From Pseudomonas sp. GR 6-02 (GTDB taxonomy: Bacteria; Pseudomonadota; Gammaproteobacteria; Pseudomonadales; Pseudomonadaceae), in the NCBI RefSeq assembly GCF_001655615.1, contig NZ_CP011567.1, positions 2,117,001-2,181,000 of the forward strand: a stretch of 64,000 nt of DNA, given 5' to 3'. The notes under the pieces are model-generated. The model was not told the DNA's origin. It saw nothing but the letters and a program-made list of their open reading frames with translations, and ran no database searches. Position numbers and translations under genes: made by a program. Below are positions 9,317 through 20,046 of this stretch, one piece after another (within the stretch, counting starts at the first letter, position 1; each line of letters begins with the position of its first letter).

Positions 9317-11143
9317 TCACGGGGCTGGTAATGCCGGGGTGGGCTTGAATGGCATCAGCGCCGGGAACTCCTCGGGCGTGAGGGTTTCCTTTTCCAGTAA
9401 CAGGCGGGCGCCCTCGTCCAGGTCGGCCCGACGACTCTGAAGCAGTGCCTTGGCCCGTTGGTAGGCTTCATCGAGCAGGGCGCGAATACCCAGGTCGATT
9501 TCCCGGGCTGTCTGTTCCGAATAATCCTTTTCGCCCATCGTGGCCATGCGATCTCCCAGATACGTTGGGGTTTGCTTTTCCAGCACCGACTGCCCGAGCT
9601 CGGGGCTCATGCCGAAGCGGGTGATCAGTTGCCGGGCGATATCGGTCGCGCGGCCCAGATCGTCGGCGGCCCCGGTGGAGATCTGGCCGTAGACAAGGTC
9701 CTCGGCGGCGCGTCCGGCCATCAGCACGACAATCCGGTCCTTGAGTGTCTGGCAACTGATCAGGAAGTGATCCTCGGTCGGTCGCTGCAAGGTATAGCCC
9801 AGCGAGCCGATGGCCCGGGGCACGATCGAGACTTTATGCACCGGGTCCATGGCCGGCAGGCTGCTCGCGGCCAGGGCATGCCCCATCTCGTGATAGGCCA
9901 CCACCCGGCGCTCGTCGGCATCGAGCAGGCTGCTCTTGCGTTCTAGCCCCGCGATAAGGCGTTCCACTGCGGCGGTGAAGTCGTTCAGGCTGACCGCCTC
10001 GGCGCCGCGACGGGTGGCGACGATGGCCGCTTCGTTCACCAGGTTGGCCAGGTCGGCGCCGGTGAAACCAGTGGTGATTTCGGCGATACGTGCGCTATCG
10101 AGGCCTGGTTCCACGGTGATTTTCTTCAGATGAACCTTAAGAATCGACTGCCGCCCTTTGCGATCGGGACGGTCGATCAGAATCTGCCGGTCGAAGCGCC
10201 CTGCGCGCAACAGCGCCGGATCAAGGACCTCCGGCCGGTTGGTCGCAGCCAGCAAAACCACGCCCTCACGCGGATCGAAGCCGTCCAGCTCGGCCAATAA
10301 CTGGTTGAGGGTCTGTTCTTTTTCGTCATTGCCGCCCAACACGCCGACGCCACGCATCTTGCCCAGCGCATCGAGTTCATCAATGAAGATGATGCAGGGT
10401 GAGGCCTGGCGGGCCTGTTCGAACAGGTCGCGGACCCGGGCCGCACCGACCCCGACGAACATTTCGACAAATTCGGACCCCGAAATCGAGAAAAACGGCA
10501 CACCGGCTTCACCGGCGATGGCTTTGGCCACCAGGGTCTTGCCGGTGCCTGGCGGGCCCACCAGCAAGGTGCCCTTGGGGATGTGCGCACCCAGGCGTGC
10601 GTATCGGGCCTTGTCCTTGAGGAACGAGACGATTTCCACCAGTTCGGCCTTGGCTTCGTCAATGCCCGCGACATCGGCGAAGGTCACTCCAGTGTCGCGT
10701 TCGACAAAGATCCTGGCCCGCGACTTGCCGACATTCATCAACCCGCCAAGGCCTTGTTTGTCCGCCATCCCGCGAAACAGGAAATGCCAGAACACCATGA
10801 TCATTATGAACGGCAACAACCAGCCCAACAGGCTGTTCATAAAGGTGTTTTCATTGACCCCGGTAAAGCCGACGCCCGATTGGGAGAGTTCGGTCGCCAG
10901 CGCCGGATCGACCCGCACCGTGGAGAACCGGTCGCGTCCGTCGATGGGTTCCACCAATTTGCCGCTGATCCGGTCCTTGTCGATCTGCAAGTCACTGACT
11001 TTTTGCTCGTTCAACAATTGCATGAACTGGCTGTAGGGCAGGGGCTGCACGGCCTGGCGCTCGACAAAGAAGACCTGCATGAGGCCCATGACGATAAAAG
11101 CGATCGCGAAGTAGGACAGGTTCCACCGGTCGTTCTTTTTCAT
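9317..11143 (-). CDS. ftsH: FtsH-type AAA+ zinc metalloprotease (accessory copy)
   Basis: 608 residues. Order of domains: TM1 (about 9-27), periplasmic loop, TM2 (about 103-124), AAA+ ATPase with Walker A GPPGTGKT (196-203) and Walker [10 protein letters not shown] (251-259), second region of homology [18 protein letters not shown], then M41 protease with HEMGH (418-422) and the third zinc ligand Asp in [11 protein letters not shown]. It would extract and degrade membrane and misfolded proteins. Housekeeping ftsH is normally next to rrmJ and folP; none is here, so this is a second copy. Transcribed with groEL upstream (148 nt gap) and the channel downstream. The C-terminus lacks the long acidic tail of E. 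coli FtsH. Confidence 0.94.
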   Translation of the reverse strand: MKKNDRWNLSYFAIAFIVMGLMQVFFVERQAVQPLPYSQFMQLLNEQKVSDLQIDKDRISGKLVEPIDGRDRFSTVRVDPALATELSQSGVGFTGVNENTFMNSLLGWLLPFIMIMVFWHFLFRGMADKQGLGGLMNVGKSRARIFVERDTGVTFADVAGIDEAKAELVEIVSFLKDKARYARLGAHIPKGTLLVGPPGTGKTLVAKAIAGEAGVPFFSISGSEFVEMFVGVGAARVRDLFEQARQASPCIIFIDELDALGKMRGVGVLGGNDEKEQTLNQLLAELDGFDPREGVVLLAATNRPEVLDPALLRAGRFDRQILIDRPDRKGRQSILKVHLKKITVEPGLDSARIAEITTGFTGADLANLVNEAAIVATRRGAEAVSLNDFTAAVERLIAGLERKSSLLDADERRVVAYHEMGHALAASSLPAMDPVHKVSIVPRAIGSLGYTLQRPTEDHFLISCQTLKDRIVVLMAGRAAEDLVYGQISTGAADDLGRATDIARQLITRFGMSPELGQSVLEKQTPTYLGDRMATMGEKDYSEQTAREIDLGIRALLDEAYQRAKALLQSRRADLDEGARLLLEKETLTPEEFPALMPFKPTPALPAP

Positions 11144-11291
11144 GGCCTTGGCTCAGAGTGTGAACGCATATCGGTAAGCCAGCGGCCATCCCGTTTACTA
11201 TAAAGATAGCCTGCTTCAGCTTCTCCCTCGCGCAGGGCGCCGGATGATGTGCACAGAGACCTCGGGTCTGGATCACCTCACCTCGTGCCGG

Positions 11292-12908
11292 TCATTCAGG
11301 AAACGGTGGCTGGGCAGGCGATTCCTTTTCTGGAATATCCGTCATGGTCGCCTCGGTGAGCAGCAGGACACTGGCAACCGACACGGCATTTTCCAGGGCA
11401 ATACGCACCACCTTGGTCGGGTCGATGATGCCGGCTTCGTACATGTCCACATAACAATTGGCTGCCGCATCGAAGCCCACGTTGCCCGGTTCGGCGAGCA
11501 TGCGGGCAATGACCACGCCGGCATCCACCGCCGAGTTTTCAGCGATGAACCGGGCCGGTGCTTCCAGAGCCCGGCGCAGAATCTGCAGGCCGGTTTTGAC
11601 ATCGCCCTCATGGCTGGCTTCCTCGGCTGCGATCATCGGCACCGCCTTGAGCAGCGCCAGGCCGCCACCTGGAACAATGCCTTCGGCGATCGCTGCCCTG
11701 GTCGCGGAAATCGCATCGTCGAGTGCATCCTTGCGCGATTTCATTTCCGCTTCGGAAGGCGCGCCGACGCGGATCACCGCCACGCCGCCAGACAGCCTGG
11801 CCAGGCGTTCCTGCAGTTTTTCCCGGTCGTAATCGCTGGTGGTGTTGTCCATTTGCACGCGGATCTGTTGCAGGCGCGCCTCGATAGCTTCGCGTTTACC
11901 TGCGCCGCCAATCAGCGCCGTGCTGTCTTTTTGCACCACGACGCGATGAGCCCGGCCCAACTGGCTCAATTCCACCTGTTCGAGGCTGATCCCCAACTCA
12001 TTGGAGATCAGGGTTGCGCCGGTCAGAACGGCAATGTCCTGAAGCATTTCCTTGCGTCGATCACCGAAGCCTGGCGCCTTGATCGCCACCGCGCGCAATA
12101 CCCCCCGAATCTGGTTGACCACCAACGTGGTCAACGCTTCACCCTCTATGTCGTCGGCGATCAGGACCAGTGGCTGGCCACTTTTGGCAATCAGTTCCAG
12201 CAATGGCAGCAGGTCTTTGAGCACGCCGATCTTATGGTCACAGAGCAGCAGGTAGGCATCGTCGAGTTCGGCCTGCATTTTCTCGGTATCGGTCACGAAG
12301 TAGGGCGAGACATATCCACGATCCAGGCGCATCCCTTCCATGACCTCGACCACTGTTTCGGTGGTCTTGGACTCTTCGACACTGACAACACCTTCAATGC
12401 CGACCTTTTCCAGAGCGTCGGCCACCAGCTGACCGATGACCGCGTCGTTGTGGGCCGAAAGCGTGGCCACCTGGGCCTTTTCCTTGGGCGTGCTGACCGG
12501 GCGCGATTGCGCCAGCAGTGATTGCATGACCAGAGAAAGCCCCCGGTCCATACCGCGCTTGAGGTCGATCGCACTGGCACCGGCGACGACGTTGCGGATG
12601 CCGTCAGCCAGGATTGCATGGGCCAGGACCGTCGATGTGCTGGTCCCGTCCCCCACGGCCTCGCCGGTGCGTTCCGCCGCCTGACGCAGCATTTGCGCAC
12701 CCAGATTCTCCTCGGGGTCCAGCAGGTCGATCCGTTTGGCAATCGTCACGCCATCGTTGCAGACCGTCGGATTGCCCCATTTATTCTGAATCAACACCGA
12801 TTTCGATTTCGGTCCCAGGGTCACCCGGACAGCGTCCGCCAATTGTGTGGCTCCGCTGAGGATTTTCTCGCGAGCGCCAGCACGAAACAGGATTTTAGTG
12901 TGAGCCAT
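11292..12908 (-). CDS. groEL: GroEL-type 60 kDa chaperonin (accessory copy, no groES)
   Basis: 538 residues. Full equatorial, intermediate and apical domains: DGVTIAK, the ATP phosphate loop [14 protein letters not shown], and [11 protein letters not shown] near the C-terminal third. The C-terminus ends in a Pro/Glu-rich tail rather than the Gly-Gly-Met repeat of housekeeping GroEL, and no groES gene is adjacent, both suggesting a specialised paralogue that borrows GroES from elsewhere. It should fold stress-damaged cytosolic proteins. Preceded by a perfect Anr box with ideal spacing (27 nt leader). First gene of the groEL-ftsH-channel unit. Confidence 0.94.
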   Translation of the reverse strand: MAHTKILFRAGAREKILSGATQLADAVRVTLGPKSKSVLIQNKWGNPTVCNDGVTIAKRIDLLDPEENLGAQMLRQAAERTGEAVGDGTSTSTVLAHAILADGIRNVVAGASAIDLKRGMDRGLSLVMQSLLAQSRPVSTPKEKAQVATLSAHNDAVIGQLVADALEKVGIEGVVSVEESKTTETVVEVMEGMRLDRGYVSPYFVTDTEKMQAELDDAYLLLCDHKIGVLKDLLPLLELIAKSGQPLVLIADDIEGEALTTLVVNQIRGVLRAVAIKAPGFGDRRKEMLQDIAVLTGATLISNELGISLEQVELSQLGRAHRVVVQKDSTALIGGAGKREAIEARLQQIRVQMDNTTSDYDREKLQERLARLSGGVAVIRVGAPSEAEMKSRKDALDDAISATRAAIAEGIVPGGGLALLKAVPMIAAEEASHEGDVKTGLQILRRALEAPARFIAENSAVDAGVVIARMLAEPGNVGFDAAANCYVDMYEAGIIDPTKVVRIALENAVSVASVLLLTEATMTDIPEKESPAQPPFPE

Positions 12909-12969
12909 CAGGTTGTTCTCCTGAAGAGTTCTGCATTGTTTCAGCTTCTATGAAATGGCACGTGCAGCG

Positions 12970-12983
12970 TTGATTTTTATCAA
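12970..12983 (-). promoter_or_regulatory. Anr box before groEL copy
   Basis: TTGATTTTTATCAA, perfect palindrome. At -41.5 it predicts a minus-strand start near 12935, 27 nt before the groEL start codon. Confidence 0.85.
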
Positions 12984-13056
12984 CAAAGTCACACAGGCAG
13001 GCGTGCAGTCGCAGTACGTACCGTTCGGATGATCGACCGTCGGTTGTTGGCCCGAA

Positions 13057-13070
13057 TTGACAAATATCAA
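13057..13070 (+). promoter_or_regulatory. Anr box before BCAM0308-like gene
   Basis: TTGACAAATATCAA, one mismatch to the consensus. It points to a plus-strand start near 13105, about 100 nt before ATG 13207. The 298 nt between groEL and this gene hold the two boxes and no other gene that I can see. Confidence 0.7.
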
Positions 13071-13206
13071 CCTGCGCCGCAGCAAACCGGGCCCAAATGA
13101 AATCTTCAAATCCACCGTGTTTTCAGTGGACCTGACTGGAAGGGGGGGCGATTTGAAAACACGGTTCGCGTGGGATTTTTAGCCAACTCATTTGCGAGGA
13201 AAGACC

Positions 13207-13704
13207 ATGGACAAGTTTCAGCAGAGTCAGAAAAGCCAGCTGTTCAAAACACCGGCCCATGATCCTTATTGCTTGCCGAAAATCGAAGGCTCTGCCGTCT
13301 GCCCGCAGTGTGGGGCCGCTTACCAGGCAGGTAACTGGACCTGGAAAGTTCCTGAAAACACGGTGGTTCATGATGCGCAATCAGTGACCTGCCCAGCCTG
13401 TCAGCGTACCAATGACAACAAGCCGGCGGGTACGCTCACGCTATCGGGCAGCTTCTTGCCCGCGCATCGAAACGAAATCATCAACCTGATCGAAAACACC
13501 GAGAAAAAGGAAAAAGCGGAACATGCCCTGGAGCGCATCATCGGCCTGGCCGACTCCGAGGGCGCGCTGGTTGTGACCACCACGGGCATCCATCTCGCGA
13601 ACCGCCTGGGTCATGCACTGAAAGCGGCCTTCAAGGGGCACGCCGATTATCAGTACAGCGATGACGAGTTCGGGGTGAACATCGACTGGACGCGTAACGA
13701 GTAG
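13207..13704 (+). CDS. BCAM0308-like zinc-ribbon protein
   Basis: 165 residues from ATG 13207 (AGGAAAG just upstream; a TTG at 13192 is less likely). Two CxxC pairs, VCPQCG near residue 32 and TCPACQ near 62, form a treble-clef or ribbon-like zinc site. A Lys/Glu-rich helix and a basic alpha/beta C-terminal half with an acidic end (YSDDEFGVNIDW) follow. It resembles proteins named after BCAM0308 of the Burkholderia lxa locus. The zinc-ribbon plus basic half recalls ribosome- or RNA-binding proteins such as Nmd3, but this is inference; function is unknown. Next to it is a 77-residue ORF. Confidence 0.8.
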   Translation: MDKFQQSQKSQLFKTPAHDPYCLPKIEGSAVCPQCGAAYQAGNWTWKVPENTVVHDAQSVTCPACQRTNDNKPAGTLTLSGSFLPAHRNEIINLIENTEKKEKAEHALERIIGLADSEGALVVTTTGIHLANRLGHALKAAFKGHADYQYSDDEFGVNIDWTRNE

Positions 13705-13778
13705 AACCGGAGGGAAGGTGTACTCGACGCTACAAAACTTGAAGAAATGACAGGAGGTCGGGATCGAGGAGTACGACC

Positions 13779-14012
13779 ATGATCGTCAATGATTCAACGC
13801 CACAATCTGCCGCCTGTTCTGAATCAATCAATCGTTGTGTGGCGCTCTTTTCCGAAGCCGACCGACTGAGCAAGCAAGCCTATGCGTTGTTGAACGAGCC
13901 TGTTTCGACCCAGACGATACAACGATTTTCTGCAGCGAAAAAACTGGCGGATGACAAATACCGTCAAGCCCACCAGGAATGGTTGAAAACCATGAACAAG
14001 AGCGACCCATGA
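13779..14012 (+). CDS. Small helical hypothetical protein
   Basis: 77 residues, start ATG 13779 with GAGGAG about 9 nt upstream. The sequence is predicted mostly helical with a central amphipathic stretch and a Lys/Gln-rich C-terminal half (KKLADDKYRQAHQEW). No signal peptide, membrane helix or known motif is visible. It lies 74 nt after the zinc-ribbon gene and probably shares its transcript from the Anr box at 13057. I do not recognise the family. Confidence 0.65.
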   Translation: MIVNDSTPQSAACSESINRCVALFSEADRLSKQAYALLNEPVSTQTIQRFSAAKKLADDKYRQAHQEWLKTMNKSDP

Positions 14013-14050
14013 TGGAGGGCTGCTGCCGGTAGCCTGCCCGGCGAAGGTAT

Positions 14051-14064
14051 TTGATTTATATCAA
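14051..14064 (+). promoter_or_regulatory. Anr box before usp-acs-pdh operon
   Basis: TTGATTTATATCAA, perfect palindrome. Predicted start near 14099, leader about 89 nt to ATG 14188. No further box is seen before the downstream acetyl-CoA synthetase gene, so it probably drives the whole 14188-20325 unit. Confidence 0.82.
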
Positions 14065-14187
14065 CGCCAAAGCGATTCCAACGGAGGAGTCTGAGGTGAC
14101 GCTGGTGCCTGGTCCAGCGAGGGCGCAACGACCGCGCCCTCGCAACAGGCAATGGCGCGTTGAAGTCCACCTGCCTGGAGTCAGATC

Positions 14188-15072
14188 ATGAGCCAGTATC
14201 AACGGTTGTTATTGATCATCAACCCGGCCCTGCGCCAGTCTCCTGCGATACAACATGCGGCGGCCCTGGCCAAGGCCAGCGGGGCACGTTTGCATATCGC
14301 TGCCTTGATAAAGTCGTTGGATATTCTGACGCTGCTTGAAGAGGGCGTGCGGGAAACGGCGCGGGAGACCTATCTGCAGGACCATCGCGACTGGTTGAAG
14401 TATCAGGCAAAAAATATCCGTGGCCTGGGGATCGAGGTGACGGCAGAAGTGGCCTGGGCCGATGACCTGCAGCAGGACATTCTGGATCACGTCACGGAAA
14501 TGCAGCCCGACCTGTTGATCAAGGAGGTTCAGCATGAATCGGCGCTCAAGCGCGCGTTCTTCACCCCGCTGGATTGGCACTTGCTGCGCCACTGTCCAGT
14601 GCCGGTCTATCTGATGGGCGGCAGTGGCCATACCTTGCCGCACAAGATCGTGGCCGCCGTTGACGCTTCGGGTACCGATGCCGACAAAGAGTTGAATGAC
14701 CGGATCATCCAGCAGGCCAATGGCCTTGCGCTGCAGTGCAATGCCGAGTTGCACCTGCTGTATGCCTGCGACACGACAGACTATCTGGGCGATATGGGCG
14801 GCGGCGGCCTGACTCTGTCGCAGCTGACCAAGCAGTTGCGCAGGGAACTGGAGAAATCATTCCTGGCGCTGGCCGGTCGGTACGGTGTGGCCTCTGACCG
14901 CCGGCATTTCATTCTGGGGCACCCGGTCTCGGCGCTGAGTGAGTTTGCCGAGGAAAATCAGGTGGACGTGATCGTGATGGGCAGAGTCCAGTCCCATGGA
15001 TTGAACAAACTGGTGGGCAGCACGACCGAACATATTCTGTATCAGGTGCCATGCAGCGTCCTGGCGGTCTAG
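14188..15072 (+). CDS. Tandem universal stress protein (USP 1)
   Basis: 294 residues made of two UspA-like alpha/beta domains (about 1-145 and 150-294). The first begins QRLLLIINPALRQSP; the second ends with VIVMGRVQSHGLNKLVGST, the modified glycine motif of the family. Closest relative in the window is USP at 42769 (shared SQYQRLLLI/LAKASGA pattern). Tandem USPs bind nucleotides or act in stress survival; the precise activity is unknown. Cytosolic. First gene before the acetyl-CoA synthetase and pyruvate-dehydrogenase-like genes, with 72 nt between. Confidence 0.9.
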   Translation: MSQYQRLLLIINPALRQSPAIQHAAALAKASGARLHIAALIKSLDILTLLEEGVRETARETYLQDHRDWLKYQAKNIRGLGIEVTAEVAWADDLQQDILDHVTEMQPDLLIKEVQHESALKRAFFTPLDWHLLRHCPVPVYLMGGSGHTLPHKIVAAVDASGTDADKELNDRIIQQANGLALQCNAELHLLYACDTTDYLGDMGGGGLTLSQLTKQLRRELEKSFLALAGRYGVASDRRHFILGHPVSALSEFAEENQVDVIVMGRVQSHGLNKLVGSTTEHILYQVPCSVLAV

Positions 15073-15144
15073 GGACAGTCCCGTTCACGGTTGATCACAC
15101 CCCTGGGTGACGGGTTGTGATGAACAGCCGTTGAGGTGAAGCCC

Positions 15145-16908
15145 ATGCATTTGCCGATGATCAAAAAGAAACTCACCCGTTTGCCGACAAAGCCCAATTG
15201 GCTGGACAGCGAGCAAGCCCGCGCAGCCTTTTCTTGGCAGGTGGAGGCGCTCGAATTGGCCGGATTGCCAGGGGGCGGCATGAACCTCGCCTATGAGGCG
15301 GTGGATCGGCATGCAATGGGAGGGGAGCGTGAACATACGGCGTTGCGCATTCTCGATCGCCATGGCGGGCACCGCGACATCAGCTACGGGCAACTGAGCA
15401 CGCTGACTAATCGCTTTGCCAATGTGCTGAAAACATTGGGCGTGGCCCCCGGTGAACGCTTGTTTGTGCTCTGTGGCCAAGGGCTGGAGCTGTATCTGGG
15501 CGTGCTCGGTGGCTTGAAGCTCGGTTGCGTGGTTTCGCCGTTATTCTGCGCGTTCGGCCCCGAGCCCATCGAAACCCGGATGCGTCTTGGTGAAGGCAGC
15601 GTGCTGTTGACCAGCGAAACTCTTTATCGACGCAAGATCGCGGCGGTTCGTGAGCATTTGCCGGCACTCAAGCATGTACTGCTGTATGACGCCGAGGGTG
15701 GGGATACGAACGCTGTGGCGGGCGCCCTCAGTGTGCATCGATTGCTGGCCGAAGCCGTGGACGATTTCGACATCGCCCGGACAACGGTCGACAGCCCCGC
15801 ACTTTTACACTTCACCAGCGGCACGACCGGCACCCCCAAAGGCGTGTTACATGTGCACGGCGCCGCGCTGACGCACCGGGTCACCGCCAAATACGCCCTG
15901 GATTTACACCCTGAAGATATTTACTGGTGCAGCGCCGATCCGGGCTGGGTCACGGGGACTTCATACGGGATTTTCGCGCCGCTGCTGATGGGGGTGACCA
16001 GCGTGGTCGAGGGCAACGAATTCGATGCCGAACGCTGGTACAGGATTCTCGAAGAGCAACAGGTGACGGTCTGGTACACGGCACCGACGGCCATTCGCCT
16101 CTTGATGAAAGCCGGTGACGCCTTGGCGCGCCGCCATCACTTTCCCTGTCTGCGGTTTATTGCCAGTGTCGGTGAGCCGCTCAATCCCGAGGCTGTCTGG
16201 TGGGGCAAAGAGGTGTTGGGGCTGCCGATCCACGACAACTGGTGGCAGACCGAAACCGGCGGAATCATGATCGCCAACACGGTCTCGATGGCCATTAAAC
16301 CGGGCTCCATGGGCAAACCGTTGCCCGGTGTCGAGGCAGCCATCGTCGAGCGCAAGGCGGACGGTTCGCTGGTGTTTCTCGAGGCAAATGAAGTCGGTGA
16401 ACTGGCTCTGAAACGACCGTGGCCCGCCATGTTCCGTACTTATCTGGGGCAAGAGGAGCGCTATCGACGGAGCTTCGTCGGTGAGTGGTACCTCAGTGGC
16501 GATCTGGTGCGTCGCGATGCCGACGGTTATTACTGGTTCGTTAGCCGCGGCGACGACGTCATCAAGTCGGCCGGGCACCTGATCGGCCCGTTCGAGGTGG
16601 AAAGCTCACTGATGGAACATCCGGCGGTGGCCGAGGCTGCCGTGATTGGCAAGCCCGATCCTCTGCTGGGTGAAACCGTGAAGGCGTTTGTTTCGCTCAA
16701 GAGCGGATTCACCGCCAGCCCGGCCCTGCACGATGAATTGCTGGGCCATGGACGCAAGCGTCTCGGTGCCGTGGTCGCGCCAAAGGAACTGGCGTTCATG
16801 CAGGCACTGCCGCACACCCGCAGCGGAAAGCTCATGCGACGTCTGCTCAAGGCCCGGGAGCTGGGTTTGCCGGAGGGCGATACTTCCAGCCTGGAGAATC
16901 CGTCATGA
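15145..16908 (+). CDS. acs: Acetate-CoA ligase (AMP-forming)
   Basis: 587 residues from ATG 15145 (GAGGTGAA 5-12 nt upstream). ANL-superfamily adenylating enzyme: P-loop [13 protein letters not shown], the motif WWQTETGG, hinge [16 protein letters not shown], and C-terminal catalytic lysine in RSGKLMRR, the Lys that is acetylated in Acs. The length is nearer the Bacillus AcsA type than the 650-residue enterobacterial Acs. It would convert acetate, ATP and CoA to acetyl-CoA. The next gene overlaps it by 4 nt (ATGA), so acetyl-CoA supply and the PDH-like complex are transcriptionally and translationally linked. Confidence 0.9.
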   Translation: MHLPMIKKKLTRLPTKPNWLDSEQARAAFSWQVEALELAGLPGGGMNLAYEAVDRHAMGGEREHTALRILDRHGGHRDISYGQLSTLTNRFANVLKTLGVAPGERLFVLCGQGLELYLGVLGGLKLGCVVSPLFCAFGPEPIETRMRLGEGSVLLTSETLYRRKIAAVREHLPALKHVLLYDAEGGDTNAVAGALSVHRLLAEAVDDFDIARTTVDSPALLHFTSGTTGTPKGVLHVHGAALTHRVTAKYALDLHPEDIYWCSADPGWVTGTSYGIFAPLLMGVTSVVEGNEFDAERWYRILEEQQVTVWYTAPTAIRLLMKAGDALARRHHFPCLRFIASVGEPLNPEAVWWGKEVLGLPIHDNWWQTETGGIMIANTVSMAIKPGSMGKPLPGVEAAIVERKADGSLVFLEANEVGELALKRPWPAMFRTYLGQEERYRRSFVGEWYLSGDLVRRDADGYYWFVSRGDDVIKSAGHLIGPFEVESSLMEHPAVAEAAVIGKPDPLLGETVKAFVSLKSGFTASPALHDELLGHGRKRLGAVVAPKELAFMQALPHTRSGKLMRRLLKARELGLPEGDTSSLENPS

Positions 16909-17888
16909 GCCTGCAATCGTTGCCCAAGGACTTTGCTCTCGACTTGCTGCGAGACATGGTGCGCATCCGTCGTCTTGAGGAGCGCGCCGGCGAGCTGTAC
17001 GGGGAAGGCAAGATCCGTGGCTTCCTGCACCTGTACATCGGTGAAGAAGCGGTGGCGGTCGGCGCTTTGCATGCGCTGGCAGCCGACGATGCGGTGGTCG
17101 CGACGTATCGCGAACATGGCCATGCCCTGATCAAGGGAGTGCCCATGAACACCATCATGGCCGAGATGTACGGGCGCCAGGAAGGCTGCTCGCGAGGGCG
17201 TGGCGGTTCGATGCACTTGTTCGATGCCGGTACACGTTTCTTCGGCGGCAATGCCATCGTCGCCGGCGGCTTGCCGCTCACCGTCGGCCTGGCGCTGGCC
17301 GAGCGTATGCAGGGTGGATCACGGCTCTCCACCTGCTTTTTCGGTGAAGGTGCCATGGCGGAAGGGGCGTTTCACGAGTCGATCAACCTGGCCGCCTTGT
17401 GGCAGTTGCCGATGCTGTTTTGCTGCGAGAACAACCTCTATGCCATGGGCACGGCCCTGGAGCGTTCGCAGTCGCAAACCGACCTGTGTGCCAAAGCTTC
17501 GGCGTACAAGGTCCAGACCCGGTCTGTCGATGGCATGGATGTGGTCGCGGTGTACGAAGCCACCCGTGAAGCGGTTGAACATATCCGGCAAGGGCGCGGG
17601 CCTTTTTTCCTGGAGTTTCGTACCTATCGGTTTCGCGCCCACTCGATGTTCGACCCGCAGCTGTATCGCGACAAGGCCGAGGTGGAGCAGTGGAAGACCC
17701 GTGGGCCGATTCACACCTACAGTGCCCGGCTCAAGGCCGAAGGCCTGTTAGACGAACCCGGTTTTCTGGCGATCCTGGCCCAGGTGGACGCTGAAGTGGA
17801 GGCCGCCATCGCTTATGCTGAAAGCGCCAGCCTGGAACCGCTGGAGGATCTGTCTCGCGATGTCTACACGCCGAGGGCCGCACCATGA
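16905..17888 (+). CDS. Pyruvate (or acetoin) dehydrogenase-like E1 alpha subunit
   Basis: 327 residues. Thiamine-diphosphate E1 alpha of the alpha2beta2 type: [10 protein letters not shown], the sequence [11 protein letters not shown], and the ThDP motif GEGAMAEG followed by a conserved CCENN. Start ATG overlaps the acs stop. It pairs with the beta subunit that begins 4 nt before its stop. It would decarboxylate a 2-oxo acid (pyruvate or acetoin are the usual candidates in this subfamily) and pass the acetyl group to the E2. Pseudomonas housekeeping PDH uses a single-chain AceE, so this is a distinct, extra complex. Confidence 0.9.
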   Translation: MSLQSLPKDFALDLLRDMVRIRRLEERAGELYGEGKIRGFLHLYIGEEAVAVGALHALAADDAVVATYREHGHALIKGVPMNTIMAEMYGRQEGCSRGRGGSMHLFDAGTRFFGGNAIVAGGLPLTVGLALAERMQGGSRLSTCFFGEGAMAEGAFHESINLAALWQLPMLFCCENNLYAMGTALERSQSQTDLCAKASAYKVQTRSVDGMDVVAVYEATREAVEHIRQGRGPFFLEFRTYRFRAHSMFDPQLYRDKAEVEQWKTRGPIHTYSARLKAEGLLDEPGFLAILAQVDAEVEAAIAYAESASLEPLEDLSRDVYTPRAAP

Positions 17889-18871
17889 GCACTCGCATGA
17901 CCTACCGCGATGCGTTGCGCGAGGCCCTGCGTGAAGCGTTGCAACGGGACCCTCGGGTGTTTCTGATGGGCGAAGATGTCGGCCGTTACGGTGGCAGCTA
18001 TGCCGTCTCTTTGGGGCTGCTTGAAGCATTCGGCCCGGAACGCATTCGAGATGCGCCGTTGTCCGAATTGGGCTTCGTGGGGGCCGGTATCGGGGCGGCG
18101 CTGGGGGGCATGCGGCCGATCGTAGAAATCATGACCGTGAACTTCAGCCTGCTCGCCCTCGATCCTCTGATGAACACCGCTGCTGCCCTGCGGCATATGT
18201 CCGGCGGACAATTCTCGGTTCCTCTGGTGGTGCGCATGGCGACGGGCGCGGGACGTCAGCTTGCGGCGCAACACTCTCACAGCCTCGAAGGCTGGTATGC
18301 GCATATCCCCGGGCTGAAAATTCTCGCCCCGGCGACCGTCGAGGATGCACGCGGCATGCTCTGGCCTGCGCTGCTGGATCCGGACCCGGTGCTGATTTTC
18401 GAACACGCCCAGCTCTACAACATGGAGGGTGATACCGGCGACTGGAAGGCTCTGGATATCAGTGCCGCCAAGGTCCGTCGAGTCGGCAAGGACCTGACCC
18501 TGATTGCGTATGGCGGCACCCTCGGCAAAGCCCTGACGGCGGCTGAGCAACTGGCCGGGGAGGGCATTGATTGTGAAGTCATCGACCTGCGGGTTCTGCG
18601 CCCTCTGGATGACAGCACAATCATGACCTCGGTCTGCAAAACCCGCCGCGCCCTCGTCGTCGATGAAGGCTGGCGCAGCGGCAGCCTGGCAGCGGAAATC
18701 ATCACGCGGATCGTCGAGCAGGGCTTTTACGAACTGGATGCACCGCCAGCGCGGGTGTGCAGCGCCGAAGTGCCGATGCCTTATCCCCGGCATCTTGAAG
18801 AAGCCGCACTGCCTCAAGTGTCGACGATCGTCGCCGCCGCACATGAGCTGTGCGAGGGGAATGCAACGTGA
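17885..18871 (+). CDS. Pyruvate (or acetoin) dehydrogenase-like E1 beta subunit
   Basis: 328 residues. Transketolase-type pyrimidine domain followed by the C-terminal transketolase domain: [17 protein letters not shown] at the start, [16 protein letters not shown], and [18 protein letters not shown], typical of E1 beta. ATGA overlap with the alpha subunit suggests coupled translation and a stoichiometric complex. 46 nt separate it from the E2 gene. Confidence 0.9.
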   Translation: MSTRMTYRDALREALREALQRDPRVFLMGEDVGRYGGSYAVSLGLLEAFGPERIRDAPLSELGFVGAGIGAALGGMRPIVEIMTVNFSLLALDPLMNTAAALRHMSGGQFSVPLVVRMATGAGRQLAAQHSHSLEGWYAHIPGLKILAPATVEDARGMLWPALLDPDPVLIFEHAQLYNMEGDTGDWKALDISAAKVRRVGKDLTLIAYGGTLGKALTAAEQLAGEGIDCEVIDLRVLRPLDDSTIMTSVCKTRRALVVDEGWRSGSLAAEIITRIVEQGFYELDAPPARVCSAEVPMPYPRHLEEAALPQVSTIVAAAHELCEGNAT

Positions 18872-18917
18872 TGACAGGCATGTACCGCGTCCAGGTATCG
18901 GGCCAGGAGGGGCAACC

Positions 18918-20036
18918 ATGATCGAATTCAAATTGCCGTCGCTGGGAGCTGATATGGATGAAGGCACGTTGCTGGAATGGAAAGTCCATCCCGGTGATGC
19001 GGTCAAGCGTGGTCAGGTGATTGCCGTCGTCGATACGGCCAAGGCGGCTATCGATGTGGAGTGCTGGCACGATGGCACGGTGTTGCAACTGCTGATCGAT
19101 GTCGGCGCCAAGGTGCCTGTCGGTACCGTCATCGCGCAGTTGCTGGAACCGGGTGAAAGTCCGCAGAGCGCGCGAGGGACAGCGACGCCCGCGCCAGTGC
19201 CGCGTGAGGCGGAAAACCTTTCTGCGCGGCGGCCGAAGATTTCTCCCGCGGCACGCAAGCGCGCGGCCGAACTGGGGCTCGATGCCAGTCACTTGCAGGG
19301 CCATGGTCCACACGGCGTGGTGACCCTGGAAGATGTCGAAGCAGCCGCCCGTGTGGCGCCGGAACCTGACCGCAACCAGGCCATGCGTCGCACGATCGCG
19401 GCGGCGATGAGTCGTTCGAAACGCGAGATTCCCCATTACTACCTGAGCGAAACCATTGCCCTGGATAAGGCCATGGCCTGGCTGCAGGCACACAACGCGC
19501 AAAGCCCATTGCCGGAGCGCCTGTTACCCGGTGTCTTGCTGCTCAAAGCGGTGGCGTTGGCCTTGCGCGACTATCCACAACTCAACGGTTCCTGGCAGGA
19601 CAACGGCTTTAAACCGGCAGCCGATACAGACCTTGGCGTGGCAATCACCTTGCGCCAGGGCGGGCTGGTCGCCCCGGTCCTGCGGCATGTGGCCGACACG
19701 TCCTTGACCGATTTGATGCGTGAACTGTCCAGCCTGGTGGAGCGCGCCCGCAGCGGTTCTCTGCGCAGCTCCGAACTGGGTGGCGCCGGCATCACGGTCA
19801 CCCAGCTCGGCGATCAGGGCGTAGACAGCGTACTGGGGGTGATCTACCCGCCCCAGGTTGCCCTGGTCGGTTTCGGCCGTATCGGCGAGCGGCCCTGGGT
19901 CAAAGATGGCCAGTTGTGTGTGATGCCCACCGTCGTCAGCAGCTTGTCAGCCGACCATCGGGTCAGCGATGGTCACTACGGCGCACGCTTCTTGGGGGAA
20001 GTCCGTCGTTTGTTACAAACCCCAGAGCATTTGTGA
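18918..20036 (+). CDS. Dihydrolipoamide acyltransferase (E2) with one lipoyl domain
   Basis: 372 residues from ATG 18918 (GGAGGGG upstream; the frame is open upstream but overlaps the E1 beta gene). Lipoyl domain 1-80 with the lipoylated lysine at 42 (DTAKA), Ala/Pro linker, a peripheral-subunit-binding domain near 107-142 and a chloramphenicol-acetyltransferase-like catalytic domain ending in the DHRVSDG motif. It would transfer the acetyl group from E1 to CoA. No lipoamide dehydrogenase (E3) gene follows; the complex must borrow E3 from another locus. Confidence 0.9.
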   Translation: MIEFKLPSLGADMDEGTLLEWKVHPGDAVKRGQVIAVVDTAKAAIDVECWHDGTVLQLLIDVGAKVPVGTVIAQLLEPGESPQSARGTATPAPVPREAENLSARRPKISPAARKRAAELGLDASHLQGHGPHGVVTLEDVEAAARVAPEPDRNQAMRRTIAAAMSRSKREIPHYYLSETIALDKAMAWLQAHNAQSPLPERLLPGVLLLKAVALALRDYPQLNGSWQDNGFKPAADTDLGVAITLRQGGLVAPVLRHVADTSLTDLMRELSSLVERARSGSLRSSELGGAGITVTQLGDQGVDSVLGVIYPPQVALVGFGRIGERPWVKDGQLCVMPTVVSSLSADHRVSDGHYGARFLGEVRRLLQTPEHL

Positions 20037-20046
20037 GGGTGAGCCC

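Noticed and set aside
15073..15144. TTGATC half-site before the acetate-CoA ligase gene
   Set aside because: Only the left arm is present; the ligase is better explained as co-transcribed from the box at 14051.
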